Source: Chrysemys picta bellii (taxonomy: Eukaryota > Chordata > Testudines > Emydidae). Taken from it: DNA of 64,000 bases. Location of the stretch: positions 100,376,434-100,440,433 of the forward strand of contig NC_088795.1 of assembly GCF_011386835.1 (NCBI RefSeq), given 5' to 3'. A model generated the notes under the pieces. It was not told where the DNA came from. It ran no database searches and saw only the letters and a list, made by a program, of their open reading frames with translations. This document shows, piece by piece, positions 20,937 to 33,462 of this stretch. Position 1 is the stretch's first letter, and each line of letters begins with the position of its first letter. The position numbers were made by a program, and so were the translations under genes.

Positions 20937-21185
20937 CATGGTGAGAGTCTGTGGCTCAGAGGCGATGCGTGAGGAGGCATGTGGGGTCACATTCCCCCTG
21001 CCCCCAATAGAAGCTGCTTGGCTTGTACTGAGAATGCTCAGTAACACTGCAAAAATTGCCTGCCCTCACTTTGCCCCCTCTTCCCCCCATCAGGAGGCAT
21101 GGTTCGTCTCCGCTGTGGACTGTGTTAATCAGGAGGTCAGACAAGATGAACATAATGATGTCTTCTGGCCTTAAAACATCTCTGA
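20937..21185 (+). repeat. Dispersed repeat shared with 42400-42530, plus a CR1 tail
   Basis: GCTGCTTGGCTTGTACTGA, AATGCTCAGTAACACTGC and TGCCCTCACTTTGCCCCC also occur with small changes at 42410-42505. The end (21125-21180, GGAGGTCAGACAAGATGAAC, TCTTCTGGCCTTAAAA) resembles the 3' terminus of another CR1 subfamily, as at 43230-43345 on the other strand. Confidence 0.6.
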
Positions 21186-21565
21186 ATCTCTGCCTCCTAC
21201 TCCCTGACCCCTTATGTTTGACTTATTCCCAGTGGGGCCCTTCTCAGTAGCAGTTTTGAGTACAGAGGCTGCAGTTCTAGCCAGGCTTTACAGAAACTGC
21301 ACAAGATTGGAGAAGGCATCTCCCCCCATAGCTCAGCTGTGTAAGACCTGGCCCCACTCTCGTTCTATCTGAACAATATTTCAGTAGCTACATAATGACA
21401 GGATAGTGTTTATATAACAGTAACATGGAGTATGTAAAAAGAAGAGAGGTTTTCTTTGGCTTTTTATTAAATGGAACCCCATCTTCCACCAAAATAGCAC
21501 TTAGCAGCTATTTTCTCCACACTACTGCCAAAGAAACAAAAAACTCACTTAGGCCTTTGATTCTC
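21186..21565. other. Non-coding stretch
   Basis: No recognised feature. Confidence 0.4.
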
Positions 21566-21568
21566 TAC

Positions 21569-21816
21569 GGCCTGGTCCCCACTAAGCTCCCACTTCGGAC
21601 TAAGGTACGCAAATTCAGCTACGTATTAACGTAGCTGAATTCGAAGTACCTTAGTCCGAACTTACCGCGGGTCCAGACGCAGCAGGAAGGCTCCCCCGTC
21701 GATGCCGCGTACTCCTCTCGGCGAGCTGGAGTACCGGCGTCGACGGCGAGCACTTCCGGGATCGATCCGGGATCGATTTCCTGCCGCCGGACCCTCCGGT
21801 AAGTGAAGACGTACCC
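21569..21816 (+). mobile_element. Harbinger-like hairpin MITE, 248 bp
   Basis: It starts GGCCTGGTCCCCACTA and ends AGACGTACCC, flanked by TAC on both sides (21566-21568 and 21817-21819). Inside, GGACTAAGGTACGCAAATTC and GAATTCGAAGTACCTTAGTC form a long hairpin. The GC- and CpG-rich right half (TCGATGCC, CGTCGACGGCG) is shared with 43639-43924. It encodes no protein. Confidence 0.88.
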
Positions 21817-21819
21817 TAC

Positions 21820-22691
21820 CACTAGGTAACCTTGAGTTTTGTGTAACAGAGACATTGTGTATGTCATCTCTTCTATGTAAATTACATTCGGCTAGTATTC
21901 ATCCAAATAGCACACAAAGGACACAGAGCCAGTGCAGGACTGGGAATGGGATAAGCAGGAAAATAATGGAGAGAGAAGGTGTGGCCCTGGCAGAAATAAA
22001 CCAAGACTGATAGTTCATGAATTAGCACAGCTTTATGAAGAAGTGTGAGTACAGGTTAGACGACCCCCAAGCAAAGGGTCTAGTATACACAGACCAGATA
22101 ATTCAGGCTAATACTGATCTAGTTTATGAGGAGTAGTTTGATGAGAAGAGGTTCTGATCCTTAGAGAGATCAAAACCTCAGACTTGTTAGCCTCTGCTTT
22201 CCTCAGTCTTTGCTGCTATGGGGTTTTCTATCCTTTATTGTTGGAGATATGCTGAGTCAGTTCCGTGAGCTGAATGCACAGGTCTGCTGAAGTAGCTTGG
22301 GTATCACCATTCTGAGTGTTATTTCTTGAAGCAACCCTTCTTTTAAAAACAGTAGTACTTACAGGCGTGGCAAATCATAGTAATAATCTCCTGTGGACTG
22401 ACCCACTGTGTAATGTAATTTTGCAGGTGTACTGCTCCACCTTCAGGAGAAGGCACTTTGGGGGATGATAAAAACATAGAAACGCCCAAAGGCTTGAAGT
22501 GTTACCTTAGTAGTCTGGGTTGAGTCAGGCACACCTTGTTTTTCTCATGTCTATTTATTACTCTGTGTTTTCTTAGCGTGTCTCTTTATTCTATTGGCGT
22601 GCACAATGCTTACTCATCATGCCACTCATACTTCCAAGGCGCTCTGGGTTTTAAGACCTATCATACCACTGTTACACAGCAGACAGCTCCC
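21820..22691. other. Non-coding stretch
   Basis: No exon or repeat boundary recognised. Confidence 0.45.
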
Positions 22692-23010
22692 CAAAATATG
22701 AATATTCATAGAATCATAGACATATAAGGCTGGAAGACCCTTGAGAGGTCATCTAGTGAATCCCCTCATGCTGAGGCAGGACCAAGAATGCCTAGACCAT
22801 CCATAACAAGTGTTTGTCTAAACTGTTCTTAAAAACCTCCAAGAATGGGGATTCTACAACCTCCCTCGGTAATCTATGCAAGTATTTAACTATCTGATAG
22901 CTAGAAAGTTCTTTCTAATATCTAACCTAAATCTTGCTTGCTGCAGATTACGCCGATTTCTTCTTGTCTTATCTTCACTGGACATGGAGAACAATTGATC
23001 ACATCCTCTT
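22692..23010 (-). mobile_element. CR1 3' end, minus strand
   Basis: CATAGAATCATAGACATA and GAGAGGTCATCTAGTGAATC are the complement of a CR1 terminal octamer run and the GATGACCTCT block. The following text (AACCTCCAAGAATGGGGATT, TCTAACCTAAATCTTGCTTG) fits the complement of the CR1 3' UTR and ORF2 end. Confidence 0.85.
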
Positions 23011-26000
23011 TATAACAGCACTTAGCATCTTTGATATGGTATTAATAAGGTTAATCAAAGAATTGAGTGGTGTTATATCTAAAAGGTAAAACAATATAAA
23101 ATCACTGATATACTATGTAGAATAACTATCTAAGCTACTGAAAGATTATCTAAGGTAATACATTGGCATAGGTCCTTAAATAATAAGATATAGAAAATAT
23201 TAAAATATCTAATTCAATATACAATAAAATAAGGAATGTTGCCAAATGGTTTTCTTTAGCTGCAAGGGTTGAACAGGAGATTTCAAATTTTCTAAATATG
23301 TTTTTTGTTATGCCTTCTTTTTTGTTGGTTGTTGTGAATATGATGATTAATGATTGTAGGGTTACAGGAGTGGGTCTAATTCATTGTTTAATTCATTCAT
23401 CAGTATATTTAAGATTTGTTAAGGAGTACTTAGAGCAAATAATAGGCACTTCTTTTTTAATGGAGAGATAAATCTAAATAAATAAAATAAGTGATTTAAA
23501 AAAAATGTCAAACCTGTTTATAGTTGATTTAGAGAACAAAGGCATCTGAAAGCAGGGAGAGAATGCAAGTTGCCAATGAGTTTTGTCACAAAGAACATAA
23601 CTGATAGATTCTCCTGCAGTTGAAGTACAAGTAAACAAGTAGGCAAATCATAAGCAAAAGCAAAAAAACCCAACAACCTCAAAACCCCAACCTAACCAAC
23701 CCCTCCCAGTCCCCACCCACCTGAAAGCCCAGGATAACACCACAACTGCTGCTAACTCATATTGTTTAAACAAAGTGGAGACATATCTGTGGGTCCTGAA
23801 ATTTCTTGTACAATTCAAAGCAAGCTGTGTCGTGTTTGTATTCACTCAGAAAACAGCATTTGTTATGAGAGATCTGTATGTTTTTCAAGGGTGCCACCAA
23901 AATTTCCCCACAGCTCTCCCTCTCCTGCCCTGCATCTAGCCCAAACTCTCTCCCCTGCCTCCTTTCCCACCCCCTCCCCATACACTGACCCTGGACCCAA
24001 CCCCAATCTCTCCCCCAGCTGTTCCTCCATATGTTCCTGAGCATGCTCACAGTGCCTTTCACCCAGCTCTACACACTGCCCTCCTGCTATTCCACACTCA
24101 GCCCCCTGGTCTTCCCCCCACATTGCCCCAAACCCAGTCCAGGCCAGTCCCATGGTCTCTCCATCCCATCCTCACCCCTGCAGTCTCACTGCCCCACACC
24201 CAGCCCCAAGCTCTTACCCAGTGAGGCAGTCAGACTGAAGATCAACAGTGTAGTTCTGGGAGCCACAGACCCCATCCTCCGGCTGTGTCCCAGTGCCTTG
24301 TATTCAGCTTCTCCGAAGGGGCTGGGCATGTTTGGTGCCCATGGGCACTTGAAGGAGTGCCATGGTGGGGAGAGTGGCGGGGAAGTAGGCTCATGGGGTT
24401 GCAACACCTGTCAAATTTGGCCCCATCATCCCTCTGTCATGATGGAGGGGTGGCTGGGCCAAATTTCCAGGCCAAGTTAGGGGCCGAAGTGGGGGGGGAC
24501 ATTTCCCCCTCGTTGCTCCCTTGGCATATTAGTGAATATGTCAAAGACTCCTCACAGGCAGAGGTATGAGTGTTGGTAAAAGAACTCGAGCTGACATGAA
24601 AATAAATGTACGTTCCAGATAACATGCAAGTGTCACCTCCTTGGACTTGTTGCTGCTGACATCATAAACATGGGTCCTCTACTGATTTTCACAGAGTGTA
24701 TCCCAGAAGGTGCTGTAATGAGAGGGAATTGCACCCCAAAGCCTAGAATTCCCATAGGCCGAAAAGACACGGAGAAGAGAATGAGAGCTGAATTTGATGA
24801 TCATTGAGGAGAACTTCTATTAGTAACAACTAAGACTTAATGAAAGATAAGCACTATATTAACTCTCTCTCCACTCCCTTACTTAAGTAGCCAGTGGAGC
24901 AGAGACTTGAATGTGGGTTGCCTACATTGCCGGTGAGTGCCCTAACAACCAGGCTATAGATCCAGTCTCTTGGACCCAATGACTATTGTATTATTTGTAC
25001 AAAGTGGAACAACTTCAATGGGAAAGATTGAGAGAACCCCACTCGAGTGCTTAGGGCACTTTGATGGGCGTTAGGAGACACGAGTGCAAAGCCTTACTGT
25101 ATTTCAGGCAGAATTCAAACCTGGTTCTCCCATATCCTAGGGGATTACCTTACCTCCTGGCACAGGTGACGCATGGAGGGGCATGGAGGGACAAGTGACC
25201 ACCCCTTGCCCCTGAGACAGGGGCGGGAAGGGAGAGGGACTATGTCCTTCTCTCCCTGCGCCTCCCCCTGGCACGTTCCCTGCTCTCCCTGGCAGCCAAA
25301 CAGGGAGAGGGACAGAGTTGCTTCTGTCTGAGAGAGCCTGGCTGGGAGACAGTGGTGGCCCACTCCCTGCCTGGTCTCGGCTGCCAGGGACAGGGGACTA
25401 GCATGCGGGGGGAGAGAGAGTCTCTGGCTCACTCAGCCCCTGTCCCTGGCAGCAGGGCCTGGGCCGGGAGCGGGCCACCATTGCCTCCCAGCCACTGCTA
25501 CCCTAGCTGCTAGGGACAGGGGCCAAGCAAGTGGGAGCACCCTCTTTCCCATGGCATGTTTCTGGCTCGCTTGGCCTCTGTCCCCACTATGCCTTCCAGG
25601 GAGAATGGTTGAACGTGCAGGGGGTGGGGAGAGGTGCAGGGAGAAATGGTCAGAGCCCCCCTTAAAGGTAATAATGGGTGGGGAGAACGTGGTGGCGCAG
25701 GGCTGGGTGCGGGGGGTGGGGAGGGTCACTGGGCAGAGTAGACATGGGACGGTCACATGTCTTCCCCTTTAGATTGTGCACCTCCCCCCATATGGGGAGG
25801 CATGAGTCATCTGTGCCTGGGCTGCACACCACCTCTTCCTGCATTGTTGTTTTGTGTGCAGCCTGATCTAGTAGGCAGCCTCTGAAAATGCCTACCAGAA
25901 TGGGCTCTCCCAATGTGATAAGCCGAACAACACATTGTTTGACGACCATCCTGGAGCTTAGGCATGAGCCAGGCACCTGTGTGTCAGAACCTGGTGGCAA

Positions 26001-27035
26001 GGCCAGTCGCAGAAATTTAGGTGCCTTGGGGATTTTATCAGTGGAAACTTAGGTGCCTAGGGAGTTCAAGCACCCTACGGTGCTGCACAGGGATTTGGAA
26101 GATCCAAATTTTGGACTTTGGTGTCTAAAGTGGGAGGTAGGCATGCAAATTCCTTTGTGGATCTAGCCCTTGATTTATATAAAGTTTGCTTGACAAATTG
26201 ATAATGACATTCATTAAGGAATCCACAGTTCCATACTGGGAACCAAAATCACCACTCCAGAATAGTTGTGAATTAGAAAAAGTTTTCCACATTGTGATGA
26301 CCTGATTTGTTGTGATTTGATTTATTAGCCTGATAAGTTTAACATCCTATATTAAACTCACCCATTTAAACTTCGTAAACACTGACAAGAGAACCACCTT
26401 TATTTTTGCTTACTGTAATTCTTCTACGGGACTTTGATCTCTAACATTTATACAAATTCTCAAGTCTGTACTTTATCTAAGTAACCCTCCGGCCCTCCTT
26501 GCAGGTGGGAGAGGGGAGCTTAAACTTGAAGAGACAGGATGACATGGCACAGATAAGAAAGCATTATTATAGCAGTATCTCCTGGGAGGACATGATATAC
26601 TCAATAATTCACATTCCTCCCAGAACTTCCTTATCTGTATTGTATCATGATTAAATAGAAAGCCTGTGATTAATTTACTTATGTTTCTTCTATTGATTGC
26701 ACCCTCAGTGATAAATAGATATCCCAAATTCTATTATATCTGAATACTCAATTTTTACTTTTCTATTCCTTGTATTATATCTTACAGTTTCATCAACATA
26801 TCAAAGTGAAGGAACATTAGGGTAAATATGGTAAACACACACCTTTTGGTGAAGTCATTTTAATTACAAATTTACCCATATCATGTTCCTTATAAATTAG
26901 AGTTTTGAGTTGTCTAGCTAAAGTAAAGACTCAAGAATTGCAGCAATATCTTTGGGGAAGAATGCAAACTAATGAGTGTAGCATCTCCTCTCAGGAGAAA
27001 TTGCTGCAATTACCACTTTAGTTGTGCCATGTCTT
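23011..27035. other. Long non-coding stretch with biased-composition blocks
   Basis: 23880-24240 is C-rich and pyrimidine-rich (many CCCCA and CTCC words), giving open but featureless frames. 24885-24965 and 25040-25135 look like minus-strand tRNA-SINE heads (GAACCAGG and B-box-like text when reversed). 25150-25770 is GC-rich with irregular CAGGGACAGGG and GGCAGC words. No splice-framed coding segment was found. Confidence 0.4.
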
Positions 27036-27043
27036 CTTGCTTC

Positions 27044-27515
27044 CAGGGCCGGTGCAAGGAAGTTTCGCACCCTAGGCGAAACTTCCAACTTGGGCCCCCC
27101 CCCGCCCTGCAGCTGCTCCCCCCCCCGCCTGAGGCACCCCCCTGCAGCAGCACCCCCCTGCCCTGAGGCACACACCCCCCGCGGCAGCTCCCCATGGGGG
27201 AGCCGTGCGGCAGCTTCCCACCCCAGCTCACCTTTGCTCTGCCTCCTCCCCGAGCATGCCGCCCCCGCTCTAATTCTCTTCCCCTCCCAGGCTTGTGGCG
27301 CCAACAGCTGATTGGCGCCACAAGCCTGGGAGGCGGGAGAAGTGGAGCGGCCGCTGCGCTGGGAGAGGGAGTCGGAGCTGCACATGTCAGTGCGCCGCCG
27401 GCAGCCGAGCCCAGGAACGCTGTAAAAAAAAATTGGGGGCACCGCTTTTTGACGCCCCCAAATCTTGATGCCCTAGGCAACCGCCTAGTTTGCCTTAATG
27501 GTAGCACCGGCTCTG
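27044..27515 (+). mobile_element. GC-rich hAT-type element with CAGGGCCGG end
   Basis: It begins CAGGGCCGGTGCAAGG and ends TAGCACCGGCTCTG. Flanks CTTGCTTC (27036-27043) and CCTGCTTC (27516-27523) differ at one base of eight. Subterminal CGCACCCTAGGCGAAACTT at the left is echoed by CCCTAGGCAACCGCC at the right. The GC-rich interior gives overlapping spurious ORFs on both strands. It contains a (CCCCCC)-rich stretch at 27095-27180. Confidence 0.88.
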
Positions 27516-28129
27516 CCTGCTTCAAGTTAAAACTTCTCACTCTTACCTTCAAAGCCCTGTATAGTTTTGCCCTGTTTTCTCTTCCAGCTTTCTGCTGCTG
27601 ATTCTGTCTAATCTTCCTCTTCCTCCCTCTCCCTACCCTCCTTCCAAGCCACCCTAATCACTGTGAAGGTTGCCAATTCTCATGATTTTAATGCTAGCCT
27701 CAAGATATTTGGTGTGTTTCTTAAAGACCCAGCTCCTGGAGATGTGATTATGTCATTTTCATTTTTGAAAGGTAAGTTTTCATCTCTTGTGGAAGAAAGC
27801 TTGAATATGAACCCTAAAGAGTCCCAAACCAGGAGGCAAATTAAAAGAACCAAAAGCATATTTTTTGAAATCTCATGGTTTGGAAGCCAAGCTCATAAAT
27901 TTGTGGGGCCTACCTGCTGCTTTATAAGTGCTTGGGCTTGGCAACACTGTAAAGCCCCTTTTGTTTCTCCCATTCTTCGTATCATGCTGCTCTTGAGGCT
28001 TATTTAGAAACAGCTCCCATTTCTGCTCTGCCAAAAATACTCCCACTCCACAAAACCACTCCCTCCTATCTCTGGTACGTATACAATCCCCATTACTGCA
28101 CTGAGTGCCTCATGAGCTTTAATGTACTA

Positions 28130-28300
28130 ATCCTCACAAAACCCCTATGAAATAGAGAAGTATTATCCCCATTTTACAGATGGGGAGCTGAAGGACAGAG
28201 ACTAAATGACTTGCCTACAGTCATATAGGACATTTGTGATGAAGCAGAGAATTGAACCCAACTCCCAGGCTTGTGCCCTAACCACTGGACAATACTCCCT
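28130..28300 (-). mobile_element. MIR-like SINE, minus strand
   Basis: TATTATCCCCATTTTACAGA, TGGGGAGCTGAAGGACAGAG and ACTTGCCTACAGTCATA are the complement of a CORE/tail region of MIR-type SINEs. TTGAACCCAACTCCCAGGC and GTGCCCTAACCACTGGAC are the complement of a tRNA-like head with box B and box A. The same family lies on the plus strand at 60408-60608. Confidence 0.75.
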
Positions 28301-28556
28301 CTCATCTTTCCTTTAAAGTCCATTTTCATCCTTGATTCTTTCCTACACTGATATAGCCAATATGCCACGTCTGAAATATTGTCTGGTGTTTGTCTTCATA
28401 AGCTCTTTGTGGCAGGGGTCTGGTCTTCTTGTTATTCTTGTAAATCATGATGTACATTTACTGCACTGTAAGTCTGATTCTGATTTCTGTAGGAGCTGAG
28501 GAAGTCAGCATCTCCCAGAGTGGGCTGAACTTCTTGTAGGATAGGGCCCTATATAC

Positions 28557-28580
28557 ATAATAATAATAATAATAATAATA
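28557..28580. repeat. (ATA)n microsatellite
   Basis: About eight tandem trinucleotides, ATAATAATA and so on. It may be the tail of the adjacent SINE remnant. Confidence 0.8.
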
Positions 28581-29781
28581 TGTAACCAATTACCCAGAAG
28601 AAGCAGGCTACTTACAAAGTCCATTCTGTAACTTTCTGATCATTTCCCAGTCATCCCTCAGAAGTAAAGCTAATTTCTCTTGCATCTGAATGTTGACATT
28701 TTCTTCATATCAGTATTTTGCAAAGACAATGGTTACATTTTGGGCCTCTTGACCCTCATGTAGTAGAAAAATGATACAAAGTAAGAAATAAGATGTTTAG
28801 GGTTGGGCCTACTGCAAGTATCGAACGGTCTGTTAGGGAAATAAAGAGTAACATTCCCAGTGCCAAAATCAATGATTTATTAAGTGAGCTATTTGCAAGA
28901 TATGCACATGGTGGGTATTCGCCATCTTTGTGTTTATCAGACATTATTAAACACTGTTTGTGAAAGACATCCATGGCAAAGGACACTAATATCAGAGACA
29001 CAGTATATACAGCAGAGAAGAGAGAAGCAACCAGTAATGTCCTCCAAAAGCAGCTTTGTCAGTATCAAACTTCACAGATGAAAGCAAAAGAACAGTGTCT
29101 TTGAGAATGACTCTAACTGAAAGCAAAGTGGAAAGATGGAGATGCTGAAGAGGATCACCTTCTGTAGTTTTCATATGTCAGGCAATGACAAGTGATGTGT
29201 CCTGATGTTTGCTGATATGGAAATCACAGTGTCTTCTGACAATTGGGGGTAATAACTTGGATTCAGAGCCAGTGACGGATGGGTGGCAAGGACCAAAAGA
29301 CAGAATAACATTTGCGATAGGAAAGCCTTTAGGGCTGGCTAGGTGGAAAATTATATACAGATTTTACAAAGGTTAGCAAGACATAGAAGGAATTTTTTCA
29401 CAAATTTTAAACACATGGCATAATTTTAATTATGCCCAAATGATTTTATTACCCAACATGGCTATGGGACTTGATTTTAAAGCCAACCAGCCTTTCAATA
29501 ACATAAAACAAAACAAAAAAACCAAAACAATGCAGCAGCAGCTAAGGAAAAGATTTCTCTTGTGTGGCTGCTATATGAAATATAGAAAATAAAAATATCT
29601 TCTTGCTAGCAAATTTGTCAACCTATGATCTTTTAGTGGAACAATTCCATTGGCTTCATCTATAAGCGCCTCATATTGGCACAGATGATACAAATATTTT
29701 CCCAAGGAGTTATGAGACTGGAACAGAAAATTGCAAATATAAGGTTGGTATTTTTCTGTCTTTTGCATTTTACCTTATTAT

Positions 29782-29939
29782 CAGGGCCGCCAAGAACGGG
29801 TTCGGGCTCTGGTGAAAAAAGAATTTCAGGCCCCCCAGCAAGGGCCGAGAGGGGGGGGGGAGCCGGGGAAGCCAGGCCTCGGGCCCCCTTCCGGACCTCC
29901 AGGCCCCAGTAATTCCCCCCCAACCTCTTGTCAGCCCTG
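29782..29939 (+). mobile_element. GC-rich hAT-type MITE, 158 bp, perfect target duplication
   Basis: It starts CAGGGCCGCCAAGAACGGG and ends CTCTTGTCAGCCCTG. Identical flanks CTTATTAT lie at 29774-29781 and 29940-29947. A G-run occurs near 29851-29860. It is the shortest of the four CAGGGCCG elements in the window. Confidence 0.9.
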
Positions 29940-29947
29940 CTTATTAT

Positions 29948-32900
29948 GCAAGTAGTTCTACTTAAATAAGTGGGACTACTTACAAAATAAGGCACTATTC
30001 AATGCAAATGAGGGTTCAGAATCTGGATTCATGCACATAAAATGTGTTCACAAATAGAATAGACACAATGAACAAATGTTCTGTTGGCTCATAAAAATGG
30101 AGCAGGTAAACACACTAGATTTGTAGTAATTGGGTTGTCCAGCTAATTAGATGAGTTTTTAACTAGATGTGACAAGTAGAACTTTTTGATATTCTCTTGA
30201 ATACCAAATAATAGCTTTCAAAACCTGATGAATAACACAGCCAATTATTTAATTACCTCATGAGATTTTGAGATAGGAAAGGGATGAGATTTTGGCACTT
30301 GCATTCTATTGCGTTTCTGTCAGTTAATAGAACTGATTGAGCGCCAAAGCTTCATCTTTGATCTGGGCATGTGGCTTCAGCAGCACTGAAGAGTATCTGA
30401 GATAGGAAAATGTTTGACGGCACTGCAATTCAGAATGTTTGGCGGGAGGGATAGGCCTACACCCCAAATCCAAACACCTACGTAGCTTGGTAAAGCTCAG
30501 ATCTATATCTGAAGTTTTCAATTAGGCCCATCTCTAAAGATACAGTAAAATAGTATAAATCCTAAACTAAACTGGAGTGAACTGCTTTTGTGTTTCAAGC
30601 AAAATGCTGCCAGTACTTTGTCGAATGCCTCCCTATTGTTATATGACTGATCATTTGGAAAGGACCTGTAAAACATTTTGCATCTGATGTTTGCTTTTCA
30701 GTGTGTGATTTGTATGAGACATTTTAACTAGTGCTGAGAGTTTTAAAATACGCACTCTGCTGTATCTGCTGGTTGAAAGGCATCTCTTTGTTCTAAGGTG
30801 TCCCACATAGCCCTGGTAGAGCTCTCCTGCCTGAACACTCACCAGGCTATTATATTTGGGCCTTGCACACTGGACCAGTATGTTCTTAAGCTTCCCTTAG
30901 TCTGAGTAGGCATCAGTACTGGGTCTCTCCTTGACTTCCCTGGCACAAGTGCTCTGTCTGTTATTCCTTCACAGAAATGGGAGTTGAAAGGCAGCTGGCG
31001 TAGGCCCCCAGCACCAATGTCAACCCCCTAGCGCAGTGTAAGCATACCCTTTTCCAGATCACTAACCTCGTGGATGCTTTAGAGTTACCATTCCTTTTTC
31101 ACTGACATTGACACTGGAAGCAAAGAGACACACAGGCTTTGTAAGGGTTCCCTCCTCATCATTCTTTTCTTTAGCTAGCACTGGAAATATACAGATCTAG
31201 ACTAAATAATAGACACACCTGTACACATTACCTTGCCTTAGTTTCTTAATCACTCTTTAGCATTCTTTGGGCTCAAGGAAGAAACTTCTAATGAAACCAG
31301 GATCCTTCCACTCTCCCAGGCCATGGCTTCTCCTCTGGAACATGGAATCGAGTAGAGTGAAGTATTGTCTCCCTCTCCATCGCTGGTGAGAGACTCTTTC
31401 TTTTATAAGCTCCAGCCCCCTTTGTCAGGTGATCCCCCAATCAATCTTGACAGGACATCAAAGTCGCCCACCAGGTGATCTGCTGCTTAGTTACCACTCC
31501 CCTACTGTTCAGACTTGAATAACGGACTATCCCTAGGTGGTAGCCATTTCTTTGTGCTTCATTTAAATTGACAGTTATCAAAGTTTAATGACCTTCATTG
31601 TTAGCCTTGCACTATGACAAAATTTTAGTCTAAGATGAAGGTAAAAAAGCAACAGGAAGGCAAAGCCAAGACTTACAATCCAAATGGAGTTTGCAGTCTA
31701 ACACAGACAAACATAAAGAGTCCCCAATATCAAACAGACTTCATAAACTGTACATAGACAGATTCCATACATTGTCAAACAAGATATCCATTTTTGTTGC
31801 CAAAACATTTTACACCATTCTATTTCAAAGCCTTGCAACATCACAGAGGTCTTGTCGCAATTGTGCTGCTTCCTTGACTTGCTCTGTACTAGTGAAAATA
31901 AGTATCTCCCATAAATTCAGCTACTGTAGTTAGCACATGGTGGCAGTAAGCAAGTAATCGTTGTAAGTTAATGCTGTTTCTGAAGACTTCATAGGCTGGA
32001 AATCATGAAGGGGCTCTCTCCAGCCAATGTATTTGGTTCTTCACGCAGAGATGCCAATAAAATACTGACAGCTTTGTCTTTTCTTATCTTGTAAAGAGGT
32101 AAGTAAATCATCTGCACTGCATTACCCACTACTCTGTAGGGCCCTGATCCAATCCCCATTGATGGCAATGGGGGGTCTTTCCATTGGATCAGGCTATAAA
32201 GCAACTTTCCATTTTTAATGCATCAGGATCCCACAAAACTAGGTACAGTGAGAAAGATGGATTTTTTTAAAATTAAAGGCATGTGTGTTCGAAGCTAGGG
32301 AAGGCTGTCCTAAGCAGACTCTCTGCTGGTATAAATTGTTGTAGCTAATGGAGCTATGGCAGTTTACACCAGACGAACACTGGGCCCCACTTATTTCTTC
32401 CCAAAAGGGCAAGCATGTACTGCAGCGATGCAGGTCTTCCATTTGCAACATGGAGTTTTAGACCCTGATTTAGCAAAGTACATAAGCCCAGATCCTCAAA
32501 GGTATGTACGCACCTAACTTCCTGTCACAGGGTCAGCTCGCAGCTAGGGTAGCCTCCTCCTGGCCACTCTGGGACTTAGCTCCTTCTGTTACTGTCCAAC
32601 TGAGCCTCATTTAATTAATCACTGCTTCCTGGCTCCTCCTCCAGATGAAGCCTGGGGAGTTAATTGACCCAGCTAAGGACTTAACCCCACCAGGGCTTGT
32701 GTGGGGGCAGACATCCCATCACACTCCCACTGAAAAAGTCTGATTCTGCACAATTAAAGTCAGTGGGACTTTTGCCATTGACTTCACTATAAGCAGAACT
32801 GAGCCCTTAATGATTTGCTGAATTGTTGTCCTACTCTACGTGTTCTGGGGAAGCTTGACCTTGGTACAGTAACTGAGGAGAATGAGCAGCAAACTATTAT

Positions 32901-33344
32901 AGTGTAACAATTTTTACTCCCTTAATAACTAAACATTTCTGTTTGAAAAGTTCCCATTTATATTTGTAGTGTCCGTAATATAAATGGAGTTGTTGCTCAG
33001 CTATTAAGCTCCGGAATCAGTTGCTAGGTGTGACATCAAAACACTTTTAATTCTACCAATATCCTATTGAATAATAATGCAATAGGAAATTCTTTAGTGA
33101 AGTAGAAATACATTTCAACAATAGCCATTGCTCTGAGAGCTGGCATAACTATGTAGGTTTGTTATGTTTTAGTACTGTATACAGATACAGGGAGGATATT
33201 ATAGTTATACAAAAATATTGTATTTATTGACAAAGGCCACATATTAAATAATGCAGATCATATCAGAAATACCAGCTATCATCAGCCTTTGTTGTTTTTC
33301 TCAGATTTCAATCTACTCTGTCTGTGCCAAGAGCTTGCAGCATG
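29948..33344. other. Long non-coding stretch
   Basis: No exon, RNA gene or element with clear ends. Weak signals: a palindromic CCCTGATCCAATCCCCATTG / CCATTGGATCAGGCT pair at 32145-32200, and a TGTCACAGGG...CCCATCACA block at 32523-32723 with LTR-like end bases but no duplication or partner. Confidence 0.4.
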
Positions 33345-33462
33345 AATCCTGCAAAGACTTGAGTATGTGCTGAACTGTATGCCCTGTAAGTAGTCCCAAT
33401 GAAGTCAGTGGAACTTCTCACAGTATGTTAAGTTAAGCACATGTGTAAGTCTTTGCAGGATC
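33345..33462. repeat. Short inverted-repeat element
   Basis: AATCCTGCAAAGACTT at the left and AAGTCTTTGCAGGATC at the right form 15-16 bp inverted ends, with GTGC/GCAC just inside. The interior holds AATGAAGTCAGTGGAACTTC. No target duplication is obvious. It is probably a small non-autonomous DNA element of unknown family. Confidence 0.65.

Larger units (their letters stand above)
27524..29773. other. Non-coding stretch with SINE remnants
   Basis: Apart from the MIR-like copy at 28130-28300 and a microsatellite at 28557-28580, I see nothing coding. 28395-28470 (AAGCTCTTTGTGGCAGGGGTCTGG) looks like the tail block of a CORE-type SINE on the plus strand. Confidence 0.4.

Noticed and set aside
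23762..24569. Proline-rich ORFs
   Set aside because: They lie in pyrimidine-rich low-complexity DNA, show no domain, and overlap on both strands.
27010..27600. Overlapping 100-180 codon ORFs on both strands
   Set aside because: They fall inside a GC-rich non-autonomous hAT element and have no motif; composition explains them.
32523..32723. A solo LTR (TGTCACAGGG to CCCATCACA)
   Set aside because: No target duplication, no polyadenylation signal in place and no second copy in the window.
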